This document shows positions 46,331-59,034 of a stretch of DNA of 64,000 nt, piece after piece. Below the pieces are notes generated by a model. The model was not told the origin of the DNA and ran no database searches. It saw only the letters and a list, made by a program, of their open reading frames with translations. Within the stretch, counting starts at the first letter, position 1. Every line of letters begins with the position of its first letter. The DNA lies in contig RPFO01000079.1 in NCBI GenBank assembly GCA_009746045.1, positions 1,885,844 through 1,949,843 on the forward strand, written 5' to 3'. This stretch comes from Mesostigma viride. Taxonomy: Eukaryota; Streptophyta; Mesostigmatophyceae; Mesostigmatales; Mesostigmataceae. The position numbers and the translations under genes are program-made.

Positions 46331-47545
46331 AAAAATTAAATTATAACATGCCTCCGTTAGGAGATCATGTAGCACATATTCCATGCTGGGTGGGTGGAGG
46401 TGCCGGGAGAAGCCGCGTAATCGAACTACCTAACTCTAAGCTCTGGCCCCAAGGACATTCCCAGGAAGCTAGGCAAACCTGCCATGAACTACACCTAGAT
46501 GTTGCTGGCCAACCTAGTGGTCCCAGCTCAGTTTGAACACCGCATCCACTCCCTCTCCCTTCTTTGGACTGCCATGCAGAGGCAAGAAGCGGTGGCAGAA
46601 GATTGTCCAGGCTCACACGCCAGCCCCTGTGGGCAAGCCACCCCCCCCAAGAGGAAGGGGCGTTTTGCTGAGTAGTGTAGTTAGGAATTTCTAGCCTAGA
46701 TGGCATGTTTACCCATCTTTAATTCTAGGAATGTCCTTGGGGCCAGCTGCCGCCCCGGCTGGCCAAGCCGCTGGGGGCCGGCCAGACCGAGGTCGGTGTC
46801 GACCTGACTGGTGCGAGCAAGATGTCCTACAAATGCTATCCTACGCTGTCCAATCTCGTCCGAAATGCGAGGCATACCCTGGTACGAAGATTCTAAAGAC
46901 CTATGTGTGGAAAACCCTTCATTCAGGGCCTGACGTAGCATCCTGGTTACCGTGCCGTCTAGCTTGGCGGCCATGCAGTGTGTCCGTGTCTCCGTGAGCG
47001 TCCATGCCTCGGCGCCATAGGTGAGCACCGTGAGGACCAGGAACTTGAAGAGCAATCGCTTGCGGCCGGTGCTCGCCCAGGTCCTTCGAGTGCCAGTAGG
47101 TTTTGAGCGAACGATGCCAAGCCCAGGCCAGGCCGATGCGGATGTCCACATCGTCGGCGGTGTTGGGGAGCATACTCCCCAGCAGTTTGAAGCAATCACG
47201 GAACGGGACCTCCGTCCCGTCTAGTGAGCCGCGGCAGCGGCGGGCGACTGGTAGCCCCAATTGATGACCATCGCCTCAGTTTTGACGCTAATCTGCCTGA
47301 GGCTCCAACCCCACCGCCCGCACCTCCAAGCCCAGACAGTCCAGCCATGGTCTGAATGTGCTCGGGGCGCTCGATGAGGGTACTGTGGTATCGATCATCC
47401 GCATAAATCAGGTCCCGACAGGCGGCAGCCAGGGCCACCGCCGCCGTGTTCGCACACGTTAAGGATGTCCAAGCCGGGCTCGAACCCCTTAGTTCAAGTA
47501 GAGCAGTAAAGCGTGCACGTGCCTGGCGCATGACGTGATCCACGA
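46331..47545 (-). mobile_element. LINE family A, nested fragments (right copy)
   Basis: Equivalent of 27701-28880, with the same inverted junction and several private small indels. Confidence 0.85.
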
Positions 47546-48010
47546 CAATAATGAACAGGTATGGGGACAGGTATGCCTACATGATGGGCCCACACCAGCC
47601 CTTGCAATAGCTGTCGAGCTATTAGCTAGTAGAGGATGTGGGGGGCCTAGGCCTCTCCGTGATTTGGAAGAAGATGATGGACAAGGCCAAGTGGGCCCAG
47701 GTCATAGAGGACAACGAGCCCCCCCCCCTGGGGAAGCGCCCGCGTGTGCAAACCCGCCGGGCCGGAGACACGCCACTGACGCCAGACAGCTCCCCTAGGG
47801 TAGCGGGATGTTGTTTAGATAGATGTTGTAGTTAGTGATGTTGTTAGATAGATAGATGTTGTAGGTAGCTGATGTAGATAGATTAGGTCTACCGGTAGGA
47901 CTGTTTGCACCCATCCATCCATCCATCCATCCATCCATCCATCGGGGTTAATGCTCCGTGACTCCCCAACGGGAGCACGAGTCTAATTAATTAATTAATT
48001 AATTAATATG
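47546..48010 (+). mobile_element. LINE family B, 3' end (right copy)
   Basis: Equivalent of 28885-29335, with a longer catc run and a longer (TTAA)n tail. Confidence 0.75.
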
Positions 48011-48054
48011 TCATGCATGCAGGCCTTCTAGGCCGGCCCTCTCCCCAAGCCGCC

Positions 48055-48470
48055 CGAGTTTAAATTAAATTAAATTATAACATGCCTCCGTTGGGAGATC
48101 ATGTAGCACATATTCCTTGATGGATGGGTGGAGTGGAAGGAGCCGCGTAATCGAACTAACCTAACTCTAAGCTATCTAGTCTAGAAAAATCCTAACTACA
48201 CTACTCATCAAAACGCCGCCTCCTCTCTTGGGGGGAGGAGGCTTGCCCACAGGGGCTGGCGTGTGAGCCTTGACAATCTTCTGCCACCGCGTCTTGTTCT
48301 GCATGGCAGTCCAAAGAAGGGAGAGAGAGTGGATGCGGTTTTCAAACCGGGCTGGGACCACTAGGTCATCCAGCAACATCTGGATGTACCGATGTAGTTC
48401 GTGACATGTTTCCCTACCCTTTTGGGAATGCCCTTGGGGCCAGGCCAGGTCAGAATTAAGATTGAATTAA
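48055..48470 (-). mobile_element. LINE family A, 3' fragment (right copy)
   Basis: Equivalent of 29380-29800. Confidence 0.85.
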
Positions 48471-50025
48471 ATTAAATTAAATTATAACATGACTCCGTTG
48501 GGAGATCATGTAGCACATATTCCCGTGGATGGATGGGTGGGGTGGAAGGAGCCGCGTAATCGAACTAACCTAACTCTAAGCGAATCTAATCTAGAAAACC
48601 TACCTATGCTACTCAGCAAAGCGCCCCTTCCGCTTGGGGGGAGGAGGCTTGCCCACAGGGGCGGGCGTATGAGCCTGGACAATGGTCTTCCACCTCTTCT
48701 TGTCCTGCATAGCTAGCAGTCCAAGCAAGAGAGAGGGAGTGAATGCGATGTTCAAACTGAGCCGGGACCACTAGGTCAGCCAGCAACTGCTGTGGGTAGG
48801 TCATGACATGTTTGCCTACCTTCTTAGGAATGTCCTTGGGGCCAGGCCAGGTCAGGATATGCCGCCCTGGCTGGCCAAGCCGCTGGGGGCCGGCCAGACC
48901 GAGGGCGGTGTCTACCTGGCTGGTGCGAGCAAGATGTCCTACGAATGCTATGCTACGCTGTATAATCTCGTCCGAAATGCGAGGCATACCCTGGTACAAA
49001 GATTCTAAAGACCTATGTGTGGAAAACCCGACATCAGTCAGGGCCTGACGGAGCATCCTGGTTACCGCGCCCTTTAGCTTGGCCGCTGGCCAGCGTGTCC
49101 GGTGAGCGTCCGTGCCTCGGCGCCATAGGTGAGCACCGTGAGGACCAGGAACTTGAAGAGCATTCGCTTGCGGTGCTCGCCCAGGTCCTTCGAGTGCCAG
49201 TAGGTTTTGAGCGAACGATGCCAAGCCCAGGCCAGGCCGATGCGGATGTCCACATCGTCGGCGGTGTTGGGGAGCATACTCCCCAGCAGTTTGAAGCAAT
49301 CACGAAACGGAACCTTCGTCCCGTCTAGCAGCCGTGGTAGCGGCGGGCTACTGGGAGCCCCAATCACCATAGCCTCAGTTTTGGTCAGAATATGCCGCCC
49401 TGGCTGGCCAAGCCGCTGGGGGCCTGCCAGACCAAGGGCGGTGTCGACCTGGCTGGTGCGAGCAAGGTGTCCTACAAATGCTATCCTGCGCTGCCTAATC
49501 TCGTCCGAAATACGAGGCATACCCTGATACAAAGACTCTAATGACGGGCGCTTGGAAAACCCTACGTTCAGGACCTGGCGGAGCATCCTGTAAACCGTGC
49601 TGTCCAGCTTAGCTGCCAGTGTGGGTGTGATTGTCCACGCCTCGGCGCCATACGTGAGCACCGTGAGGACGAGGACCTTGAAGAGCACATGCTTGACGAT
49701 GACATTGTGGCTGCACTGGGTGCGGTACGTCGCGGCCTCCTCGCGGAGGTCGAGCTAGCTAGCCCGGCTTGTTGCTTGAGCTGTGCCGCGATGGTGGAGG
49801 TGGTGGAGGTGGTGTGGTGCTTGAGCAAATCCGCCCAGGTCTGGGAGGGAGGAGCATTGCTGGCCGGGCCAGCAGATGCCGGCTGGGCAGCGATGTCCTT
49901 CACCGTCTGGGCGGTGAGGCCTGCGGTGTGTTGCAGGCACTCAATGGCGATGGCGGTGTCGTGGAGGCGGGTGTCGATGTCGAGGAGCTGGGCTTTGCAT
50001 AGAGGGAGACAGATGGTAACAAATA
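48471..50025 (-). mobile_element. LINE family A, rearranged RT and ORF1-like remnant (right copy)
   Basis: Equivalent of 29801-31368. The RT pieces (48613-49299 and 49074-49688) and the ORF1-like piece (about 49730-50010) are longer open frames than on the left, so this copy has fewer small indels. Confidence 0.8.
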
Positions 50026-50149
50026 AAAAGGTGTATAGAATAAACCAAAACAATGTAATAAAACATATGATAGTCGTCTATGTTATATAATTATCAAGGA
50101 GGTCGTGCAACCAGCGCTTATAGAACAATTATGGCTGGCTACCGTTCAG

Positions 50150-50372
50150 AGCGAGACCTAGAGGGTCTAAAACCTCTACCCTGGCTAGCAATGGGCCACG
50201 GCCCCCCTGGGGAGAAAACAGGACGGCATGCCCCGCAGCTTAGAGTTAGGTTAGTTCGATATGTACGCAGCTTCCTCCACTCCACCCATCCATCAAGGAA
50301 TATGTGCTACATGATCTCCCAACGGAGGCATGTTATAATTTAATTTAATTGAATTGAATGCCCCGCAGGAAG
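50150..50372 (+). mobile_element. LINE family A 3' UTR, uninterrupted
   Basis: Carries the empty SINE site gttagttcgatatgtacg, the stem-loop ctcccaacggag and the (TTAAT)n tail. Confidence 0.75.
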
Positions 50373-50397
50373 GTGATGATCGCAGATGCCAGCTTAA

Positions 50398-50670
50398 GTA
50401 TTTCTCCTTGTCTACCATGTGGAAGCACAGACAACTAAGGTCAAATTCTGCATTCGATCCCAATCACCCCATAAGCTCAAATTTTAGGAAGTTATTTTGC
50501 TCCCGGTTGAGCAGCATAGAAATCACAGTATCCAGAAATAGCTATCTCACTTTAAAATGATAAAGGCACCTTCTAGCATGGGAGGTTTTGAAGTGAATGT
50601 TCAGGTGTCGATCCATCAGAGACGTTGTGCATGCATGGCTCCTTTACTGAGCTGTGCACAGACACATGCA
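50398..50670. other. Unique flank, no gene seen
   Basis: First sequence past the right border of the duplication. No coding signal. Confidence 0.45.
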
Positions 50671-50860
50671 TTAATTAATTAAACACGTGCTCCCGTTGGG
50701 GAGTCACGGAGTATTAACCCCGCTAGAGCTAGGCACTACCTGCTGCGTGGCATGTCCCTCGGTTTGTTAGTTTAGGCATATTTTTTTGGATAGAACAGAA
50801 CCGGTAGGATTGTTTGTCCATTCATCCATCCCTTGGGGTTAATAAGGCAGGCTGAGTGTC
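50671..50860 (-). mobile_element. LINE family B 3'-end remnant
   Basis: ttaattaattaa tail, then cgtgctcccgttggggagtc, the inverted family B stem-loop, then ggtaggattgtttg and attcatccatccc as in 29250-29285. Confidence 0.7.
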
Positions 50861-51069
50861 CAAAAGTCACACCCGAAGCCATTTGCTGCATTCTTAACAG
50901 CGCAGGCGGCAAAGCCAGGATTTGCTGTAAACATTGATGCATACTTGGGATGTCTGAAGCTAAAAAAAGATGATCCCTGAACCGAAACAAGAGGGCACAG
51001 GGAGCCTGCCCAACCCACAGCCTTTGGGTGCAGCAGCGGACCCCAGATTGCTGTGCAGAGTAAGGTCAT

Positions 51070-51790
51070 TTAGGCGTAGTTCAACCGAAACATGTCGTTG
51101 AAGACGAAATAACTCTGTCCCTGAGGCAGCAGTTGGAAGACCTGCGTGTCAGACGCCACGGCATAAGAATAATTACGGAAGCGTGATGAAACTTACAATA
51201 TTAATGAGACAACGAAATATAGCAACCCAGGGATACATAAACAACCCACGTAATTTCAACGGCATAACAAGCACCCAGGTGCCCATCAATGAGCCACGAA
51301 TAAAGTGTTTCCTTCAGCGGGACTGCGAAGACGTTATCGACGTCGTCGCCGTCACATGTAAACCATATGTAGCTATTTTGTGTAAATTACGCGCACAACC
51401 TGCAATCCACACCAAACAGCGCCTGCGCATAGCAAGCAAAACAAAAGGCACGCTGGGTATTGCAGTAACAGTTTAGCATATGGTGATCACCTGAGAGAAC
51501 TTCAAAGGTCGCTCCTCGCCCTCCACTAGAATTGTGCCGCTGGCAAAGACAAGGATGCCGCCACTTGGACCTGACAATTGGCAGTCAATAGTGGAGATGT
51601 TATGCTTGCATTGGGCAAAAGGCAGCCTCGAGTACTTGTTTTGAATATTCTGCTGGCCTTGGAAACCCTCCCCTTCGAAAGTCAGCATGGAAGCCTCCTG
51701 GTACAAAGTATGGAGCTGGCCTCGATTTGAATCGAACATGTTGTAGTAGTGCTCAACAAACGCCTTGGCGATGGTGTTATAATCTGCCAT
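51070..51790 (-). CDS. NTF2: Nuclear transport factor 2 (NTF2)
   Basis: Carries RanGDP into the nucleus and binds FG repeats of the pore. Exons 51491-51790 (100 codons) and 51070-51141 join in phase 0 (LKFSQ|VFQLLPQG; donor GTGATC, acceptor ACGCAG), giving 123 residues, the plant length. Motifs in order: AKAFVEHYYNMFDSNRGQL, LYQEASMLTFEG, LPFAQCKHNISTIDCQ, then VLVEG-type strands and the C-terminal SYFVFNDMFRLNYA typical of plant NTF2. An upstream in-frame Met at 51865 would add 25 residues; the start at MADYN matches the family. Confidence 0.96.
51142..51490 (-). other. NTF2 intron
   Basis: 349-bp GT-AG intron. The 97-codon plus-strand open frame inside it (51183-51476) has no recognisable homology. 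Confidence 0.85.
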
Positions 51791-52880
51791 GGTGAAAAGG
51801 GCAGAAGAAAAAGGTCTGACAGGAATGAGTAGGCTCGGAACACTAATCGCCCTTAGACCTTTCACTCAGGAAGATGCAAGGCCCTTGATATGGCGGTCAT
51901 CATGGGTGGGCAGTTTGGCATTGGCATGGCAGTTTAACGGGATGCAAGCTAGGGGCAAGTCGCATCGTGCCAACTGGGCGTCCACGTCGCGTCGCGTCCG
52001 ACCGCTCCCGGCCGCTTACGCGTGACAAAGAAACAGAAACCTCTCCACGCGGCGCGACCCCGCGCCGGTCCACGCCCCCACTCCCAGCTCCCGAGTCCCG
52101 ACTCCCGAGAGGGACCCAGAGGTGCCACCCGGGTGGGTCCAGCACTGCAAGATTGGTGTAAGATGCCAGAAGGAGGGAAGACGCGGCGTGCTGCTGCGTT
52201 GGAGCCACGTTTCGATGGCCTTCAGGCTTCAAGGCTTCAACACCCTCGCCGCACATCCCCCACCGCTCTCACCCTGTTGCCACCCCTGCTGCCTGTGCTG
52301 CCTGCGGCGCCAGCTGGCAGCTAATCATTGATCAGGAAACATCCAGGTGAAAGAATTATCATTGTCAGCCGGCCAGCCAGAAGTGCTTGTAGAATGTGAT
52401 GGGCAAGGTACATAGGCCACCAAAGCAATATGTGAGAAGTGTGATGAATGTAAAGAAGCCGTGGCCAACGCAGTGTTTCAGTTGTTGAGGCTAGGCTGGA
52501 TACGTCAGTTGTGGAAGTCAAGGGAAGTGTTGCAGTTGTGGAAGTTGAGCTTTAGACAGAAACCGAGTCCCGTCCCAAAGAATTTGTCATTCCCAGGAAC
52601 GCTTCTCGCCAGGGCTTACCACGCCAAGGTTTCTATCAACGACGGCACACAGCTTGTATGCAAAGGAACTTAGAATGCGGCATTCGGCCATTGAGTGAAG
52701 ACTTTTGCTTGCGCTGCAGATAACATCAAGGCTGGTTAGCGCTTCGTCGTTTTCGCCAACAGATATCTTCACTTCTGCCAACACGCGGTCCCGTCAGAGG
52801 AGGTCTTTTTCGACTGACGCGCGGACTCGTAGCGACTTGCGTGACCGCACACGGCACATGCTAGGCACGAGTAGCTGACA
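51791..52880. other. Region between NTF2 and uS9m
   Basis: Head-to-head upstream region. GC-rich at 51960-52150. Open frames on both strands (61-118 codons) have no recognised relatives. A minus-strand frame at 52587-52784 (MLAEVKISVGENDEALTSLD) looks a little like a helical repeat exon but has no second exon that I can find. Confidence 0.45.
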
Positions 52881-55800
52881 ATGTTTCGCGCGCTACATTC
52901 CTCGGGGAGGCGACGTGGCCTGCAGCTGCTTCGGTCCCAATCTTCATGGCGGCAACCTCAGGTCCTACTGCATACCGCGCTATCCACCCCGGCTGCGCTG
53001 CCGTCGAGCCGATCAACGTGGCCCGAGGCGCCGACTGCGTGCCCGGTCCCTGACTGCTTGCGACAGCCGTCTCGACACCTGCATAACGCGTCTTCCCTCC
53101 GGCCCGACGATCTGCGCCGGTTGGATTCTAGTGGTAGTAGCAGCTCCTCGAGCTCCAGCTCGTCCTCGAGCTCCGACAGCTCCTCCGACGCTGACTCCGT
53201 CGAGGTGCCCTCGTGGAGCTCGCGAGCGCCCAGGGACCCGGACGACCCCCTCCCGGAGCTCTTCTTCGGCCCCCAGCTGTTCTTCGGCACGGAGGAGGAG
53301 CGCCGGGCCAACATTAGCAACATCTTTGGCCAGTCGGCGGTCGACCGAGACAAGGAGCAGCGGCGGAAACGCGAGATGGAGCTGCAGGAGGAGTACCGGC
53401 GGCGGCTGGTTCGCCGCGTGGACGCGTCGGGCCGCGCGTATGCTGTCGGCCGCAGAAAGACGAGCTCCGCGCAGGTGTGGCTGAGCAAGGGTGACGGGAC
53501 AATGACTATAAATAACCGACCGCACAACGAGTACTTCCGGGACCTGATGCGTCGCGAGGCGCTTCTGGCGCCCTTCATGGCCACAGAGACGCTCGGCATG
53601 TTCAGCGTCAAGGCGACCGTGCGAGGGGGCGGGACGACAGGTAAGAGTGGCGGTTGATTTGCAAGTCAAGCACTGTACAGGTGTTGGATTCCGCTTTCTC
53701 AACAGGGAAGCCCGTACGGTAGTGCCCATAGCGCTGGGGGTCCAGGACAGCCTAGACAGTTGTAGCCTGTCCACTTGTGAAATCCATCCAACTTGTGAAG
53801 CCGTCCAGGTGTGAACATGGATGCCTTGGGAGGGTATAGGTAGCCGTGATGTGCCCTGGTTGGCTTGATCGGCTTTAGTGACCGTTGCGCATATGCCTTG
53901 CCTGTTGTCGTGTGTGCACCATCATGCTGCTGGTATCTCGTGATGACCCTCGGTGGTGAGGTGCAGACGGTGCTTTTGTCGGCCAAAAGTCAGGAATACA
54001 TGTTTCGTTGGTCCAGCATGCTCCAGGCAAAGATTTTTCTAGGCATCCACCGCTTTTTGTCTTTCCCGCCCAACCTCCCTATCCCCATCCCGGCCCCCCG
54101 CCCCTACCATTACCCCGACCCACTGGCCGGCTATCCCATACTTCACCACCCTGTTGACCCATGCCTTCCCTGCACTTCCTTAATTGACTTCCTGTATGAC
54201 ACGCGTATTCACTCCCTCATAAGCAGCCACCACCCGACTTTTTGCCGCTTGCCGCTGCAAGGGCTTCGGAGCCGTTGGTTTGATCTTGCGCGTGGGGGGA
54301 ACCCACTCTGATGCTTCCCTCCCACCGTTTCCCTTATGCTCCCACCGCTTCCTTTATGCTCCCACCGCTTCCCTTGTGCTCCCACCGCTTCCCTTGTGCT
54401 CCCACCGCTTCCTTTATGCTCCCACCGCTTCCCTTGTGCTCCCACCGCTTCCCTTATGCTCCCACCGCTTCCCTTGTGCTCCCACCGCTTCCCTTGTGCT
54501 CCCACCGCTTCCCTTGTGCTCCCACCGCGTCCCTTTCCCTCCCACCGCTTCCCTTGTGCTCCCACCGCTTCCCTTTCCCTCCCACCGCGTCCCTTGTGCT
54601 CCCACCGCTTCCCTTATGCTCCCACCGCTTCCCTTGTGCTCCCACCGCTTCCCTTGTGCTCCCACCGCTTCCCTTGTGCTCCCACCGCTTCCCTTGTGCT
54701 CCCACCGCTTCCCTTTCCCTCCCACCGCGTCCCTTGTGCTCCCACCGCTTCCCTTGTGCTCCCACCGCTTCCCTTGTGCTCCCACCGCTTCCCTTTCCCT
54801 CCCACCGCTTCCCTTTCCCTCCCACCGCGTCCCTTGTGCTCCCACCGCTTCCCTTTCCCTCCCACCGCGTCCCTTGTGCTCCCACCGCTTCCCTTGTGCT
54901 CCCACCGCTTCCCTTGTGCTCCCACCGCTTCCCTTGTGCTCCCACCGCTTCCCTTATGCTCCCACCGCTTCCCTTGTGCTCCCACCGCTTCCCTTTCCCT
55001 CCCACCGCGTCCCTTGTGCTCCCACCGCTTCCCTTGTGCTCCCACCGCTTCCCTTGTGCTCCCACCGCTTCCCTTTCCCTCCCACCGCTTCCCTTTCCCT
55101 CCCACCGCGTCCCTTGTGCTCCCACCGCTTCCCTTATGCTCCCACCGCTTCCCTTGTGCTCCCACCGCTTCCCTTTCCCTCCCACCGCTTCCCTTTCCCT
55201 CCCACCGCGTCCCTTGTGCTCCCACCGCTTCCCTTATGCTCCCACCGCTTCCCTTGTGCTCCCACCGCTTCCCTTGTGCTCCCTCCGCTTCCCTTGTGCT
55301 CCCACCGCTTCCCTTGTGCTCCCACCGCTTCCCTTGTGCTCCCACCGCTTCCCTTTCCTTCCCACCGCGTCCCTTGTGCTCCCACCGCGTCCCTTGTGCT
55401 CCCACCGCTTCCCTTGTGCTCCCACCGCTTCCCTTTCCCTCCCACCGCTTCCCTTTCCCTCCCACCGCGTCCCTTGTGCTCCCACCGCTTCCCTTATGCT
55501 CCCACCGCTTCCCTTGTGCTCCCACCGCTTCCCTTTCCCTCCCACCGCTTCCCTTTCCCTCCCACCGCGTCCCTTGTGCTCCACCGCTTCCCTTATGCTC
55601 CCACCGCTTCCCTTGTGCTCCCACCGCTTCCCTTGTGCTCCCTCCGCTTCCCTTGTGCTCCCACCGCTTCCCTTGTGCTCCCACCGCTTCCCTTGTGCTC
55701 CCACCGCTTCCCTTTCCTTCCCACCGCGTCCCTTGTGCTCCCACCGCTTCCCTTATGCTCCCACCGCTTCCCTTGTGCTCCCACCGCTTCCCTTGTGCTC

Positions 55801-58800
55801 CCTCCGCTTCCCTTGTGCTCCCACCGCTTCCCTTGTGCTCCCACCGCTTCCCTTGTGCTCCCACCGCTTCCCTTTCCCTGCCACCGCGTCCCTTGTGCTC
55901 CCACCGCTTCCCTTGTGCTCCCACCGCTTCCCTTTCCCTCCCACCGCTTCCCTTTCCCTCCCACCGCGTCCCTTGTGCTCCCACCGCTTCCCTTATGCTC
56001 CCACCGCTTCCCTTGTGCTCCCACCGCTTCCCTTGTGCTCCCTCCGCTTCCCTTGTGCTCCCACCGCTTCCCTTGTGCTCCCTCCGCTTCCCTTGTGCTC
56101 CCACCGCTTCCCTTGTGCTCCCACCGCTTCCCTTTCCCTCCCACCGCTTCCCTTGTGCTCCCACCGCTTCCTTTATGCTCCCACCGCTTCCCTTGTGCTC
56201 CCACCGCTTCCCTTGTGCTCCCTCCGCTTCCCTTGTGCTCCCACCGCTTCCTTTATGCTCCCACCGCTTCCCTTGTGCTCCCACCGCTTCCCTTGTGCTC
56301 CCACCGCTTCCTTTATGCTCCCACCGCTTCCCTTGTGCTCCCACCGCTTCCCTTATGCTCCCACCGCTTCCCTTGTGCTCCCACCGCTTCCCTTGTGCTC
56401 CCACCGCTTCCCTTGTGCTCCCACCGCTTCCCTTTCCCTCCCACCGCTTCCCTTGTGCTCCCACCGCTTCCCTTGTGCTCCCACCGCTTCCCTTGTGCTC
56501 CCACCGCTTCCCTTGTGCTCCCTCCGCTTCCCTTTCCCTCCCACCGCTTCCCTTTCCCTCCCACCGCGTCCCTTGTGCTCCCACCGCTTCCCTTGTGCTC
56601 CCACCGCTTCCCTTGTGCTCCCTCCGCTTCCCTTTCCCTCCCACCGCTTCCCTTGTGCTCCCACCGCTTCCCTTGTGCTCCCTCCGCTTCCCTTTCCCTC
56701 CCACCGCGTCCCTTGTGCTCCCACCGCTTCCCTTTCCCTCCCACCGCGTCCCTTGTGCTCCCACCGCTTCCCTTTCCCTCCCACCGCTTCCCTTGTGCTC
56801 CCTCCGCTTCCCTTATGCTCCCACCGCTTCCCTTGTGCTCCCTCCGCTTCCCTTTCCCTCCCACTGCGTCCCTTGTGCTCCCACCGCTTCCCTTGTGCTC
56901 CCACCGCTTCCCTTTCCCTCCCACCGCTTCCCTTATGCTCCCACCGCTTCCCTTATGCTCCCACCGCTTCCCTTTCCCTCCCACCGCGTCCCTTGTGCTC
57001 CCACCGCTTCCCTTGTGCTCCCACCGCTTCCCTTTCCCTCCCACCGCTTCCCTTATGCTCCCACCGCTTCCCTTGTGCTCCCTCCGCTTCCCTTTCCCTC
57101 CCACCGCTTCCCTTGTGCTCCCACCGCTTCCCTTGTGCTCCCACCGCTTCCCTTGTGCTCCCACCGCTTCCCTTTCCTCCCCACTGCGTCCCTTGTGCTC
57201 CCACCGCTTCCCTTGTGCTCCCACCGCTTCCCTTGTGCTCCCTCCGCTTCCCTTATGCTCCCACCGCTTCCCTTATGCTCCCACCGCTTCCCTTGTGCTC
57301 CCACCGCTTCCCTTGTGCTCCCTCCGCTTCCCTTTCCCTCCCACCGCTTCCCTTTCCCTCCCACCGCTTCCCTTGTGCTCCCTCCGCTTCCCTTTCCCTC
57401 CCACCGCTTCCCTTGTGCTCCCACCGCTTCCCTTGTGCTCCCACCGCTTCCCTTGTGCTCCCACCGCTTCCCTTGTGCTCCCACCGCTTCCCTTTCCTCC
57501 CCACTGCGTCCCTTGTGCTCCCACCGCTTCCCTTGTGCTCCCACCGCTTCCCTTATGCTCCCACCGCTTCCCTTATGCTCCCACCGCTTCCCTTGTGCTC
57601 CCACCGCTTCCCTTGTGCTCCCACCGCTTCCCTTGTGCTCCCTCCGCTTCCCTTATGCTCCCACCGCTTCCCTTATGCTCCCACCGCTTCCCTTGTGCTC
57701 CCACCGCTTCCCTTGTGCTCCCACCGCTTCCCTTGTGCTCCCTCCGCTTCCCTTGTGCTCCCACCGCTTCCCTTGTGCTCCCACCGCTTCCCTTGTGCTC
57801 CCACCGCTTCCCTTTCCCTCCCACCGCGTCCCTTGTGCTCCCACCGCGTCCCTTGTGCTCCCACCGCTTCCCTTGCGCTCCCACCGCTTCCCTTTCCCTC
57901 CCACCGCTTCCCTTGTGCTCCCACCGCTTCCCTTGTGCTCCCACCGCTTCCCTTGTGCTCCCACCGCTTTCCTTTCCCTCCCACCGCTTCCCTTGTGCTC
58001 CCACCGCTTCCCTTGTGCTCCCACCGCTTCCCTTGTGCTCCCACCGCTTTCCTTTCCCTCCCACCGCTTCCCTTGTGCTCCCACCGCTTCCCTTATGCTC
58101 CCACCGCGTCCCTTATGCTCCCACCGCTTCCCTTGTGCTCCCACCGCTTCCCTTGTGCTCCCTCCGCTTCCCTTATGCTCCCACCGCTTCCCTTGTGCTC
58201 CCACCGCTTCCCTTGTGCTCCCTCCGCTTCCCTTATGCTCCCACCGCTTCCCTTGTGCTCCCTCCGCTTCCCTTATGCTCCCACCGCTTCCCTTGTGCTC
58301 CCTCCGCTTCCCTTTCCCTCCCACCGCTTTCCTTATGCTCCCACCGCTTCCCTTTCCCTCCCACCGCTTTCCTTCAAATGCAATGACACCTTCCCAGGCC
58401 AAGCAGAGGCAGTGCGCCACGGCATCGCGCGCGCCCTGCAGCGCTTTGAGCCCGCGTTCCACATCCCGCTCAAAGTCGGTACGTATTCAGCTCTCAGTAG
58501 GTGGGTCAACCATCAGTACGTGCGCCAGCAGTTACCGCGTAAAGTGGGTGCATGCGCCCTTGCCTAGCCATCAGGTCGGCGCGTTTGTCATCAGCACCAC
58601 CTTTGCGCAGCCATCTTCAGCAATTCTATGCACATATTGGTTGCGTTGCAAAATGGGCTGGTTTCCGTTTGCGTTAGAAGTGGTAGCATGCAAAGTGGTA
58701 GCAGGCGTCATCGGGACCATCTAGGTAGCCGTCATCTGCGAGCTGCACCCTCTGGATAGCCATCTGCACATCGCCATCCTCGGCGTATGGGTTTGGCACA

Positions 58801-59034
58801 CCCCACTCGTATGGAGTTGGCACCAACATTTTCCTAATGCCACCCCCGCAAGGCAAGGGGGGTGCCTTGCGGAGTCGTAGACGTCCCGCTTTAATGGACA
58901 TCGTTGGTCATGGCGTGTCATTGTTCTTTCTGTGCACCGCAGCCGGCTTGCTGACACGGGATCCACGCATGGTCGAGCGCAAGAAGGCAGGCAAGGCCAA
59001 GGCCCGCAAGAGCTACCAGTGGGTCAAGCGCTGA
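52881..59034 (+). CDS. Mitochondrial small-subunit ribosomal protein uS9
   Basis: Component of the organelle 30S-type subunit; the C-terminal tail normally reaches the P site. Exons 52881-53640, 58398-58478 and 58943-59034 give 310 residues. Donors GTAAGA and GTACGT, acceptors TTCCCAG and CACCGCAG; phases join as [23 protein letters not shown] and [20 protein letters not shown]. The first 190 residues are an organelle-targeting and linker region, with a serine run near residues 84-97 and an acidic/Arg-rich coiled-coil-like part before [18 protein letters not shown]. The conserved end RKSYQWVKR matches the family's KKR/SKR tail. I favour mitochondrion over plastid from the long N-terminus, without proof. 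Intron 1 (53641-58397) is mostly a 20-bp tandem array. Confidence 0.94.
54313..58373. repeat. 20-bp minisatellite, about 203 copies, in uS9m intron 1
   Basis: Unit cttcccttgtgctcccaccg with a few recurrent variants: cttatgct, ctttccct, gcgtccc for gcttccc, and ccctccg for cccaccg. Variants recur in fixed order, for example two ctttccct units, a gcgtccc unit, then cttatgct, giving a 100-bp higher-order unit visible at 55081, 55181, 55441 and 55541. The plus strand is almost free of A and purine-poor. The array stops about 25 bases before the exon 2 acceptor. The 1,370-1,460 codon open frames in all three plus frames are artefacts, because 20 is not a multiple of 3. Confidence 0.98.

Larger units (their letters stand above)
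32706..50397 (+). repeat. Large segmental duplication, right copy (17.7 kb)
   Basis: Collinear with 13088-32499. It lacks the four left-hand insertions and has its own R1 insertion at about 35721-35860. The length difference (1720 bp) is close to the sum of these insertions and their target duplications (about 1700 bp), so little else has changed. Confidence 0.95.

Noticed and set aside
52587-52784. Possible gene start MLAEVKISVGENDEALTSLD on the minus strand
   Set aside because: No further exon or clear homology; kept only as a remark.
54280-58724. Open frames of 1,368, 1,418 and 1,462 codons, plus long minus-strand frames
   Set aside because: They are translations of a 20-bp tandem repeat in all frames, inside a spliced intron of uS9m.
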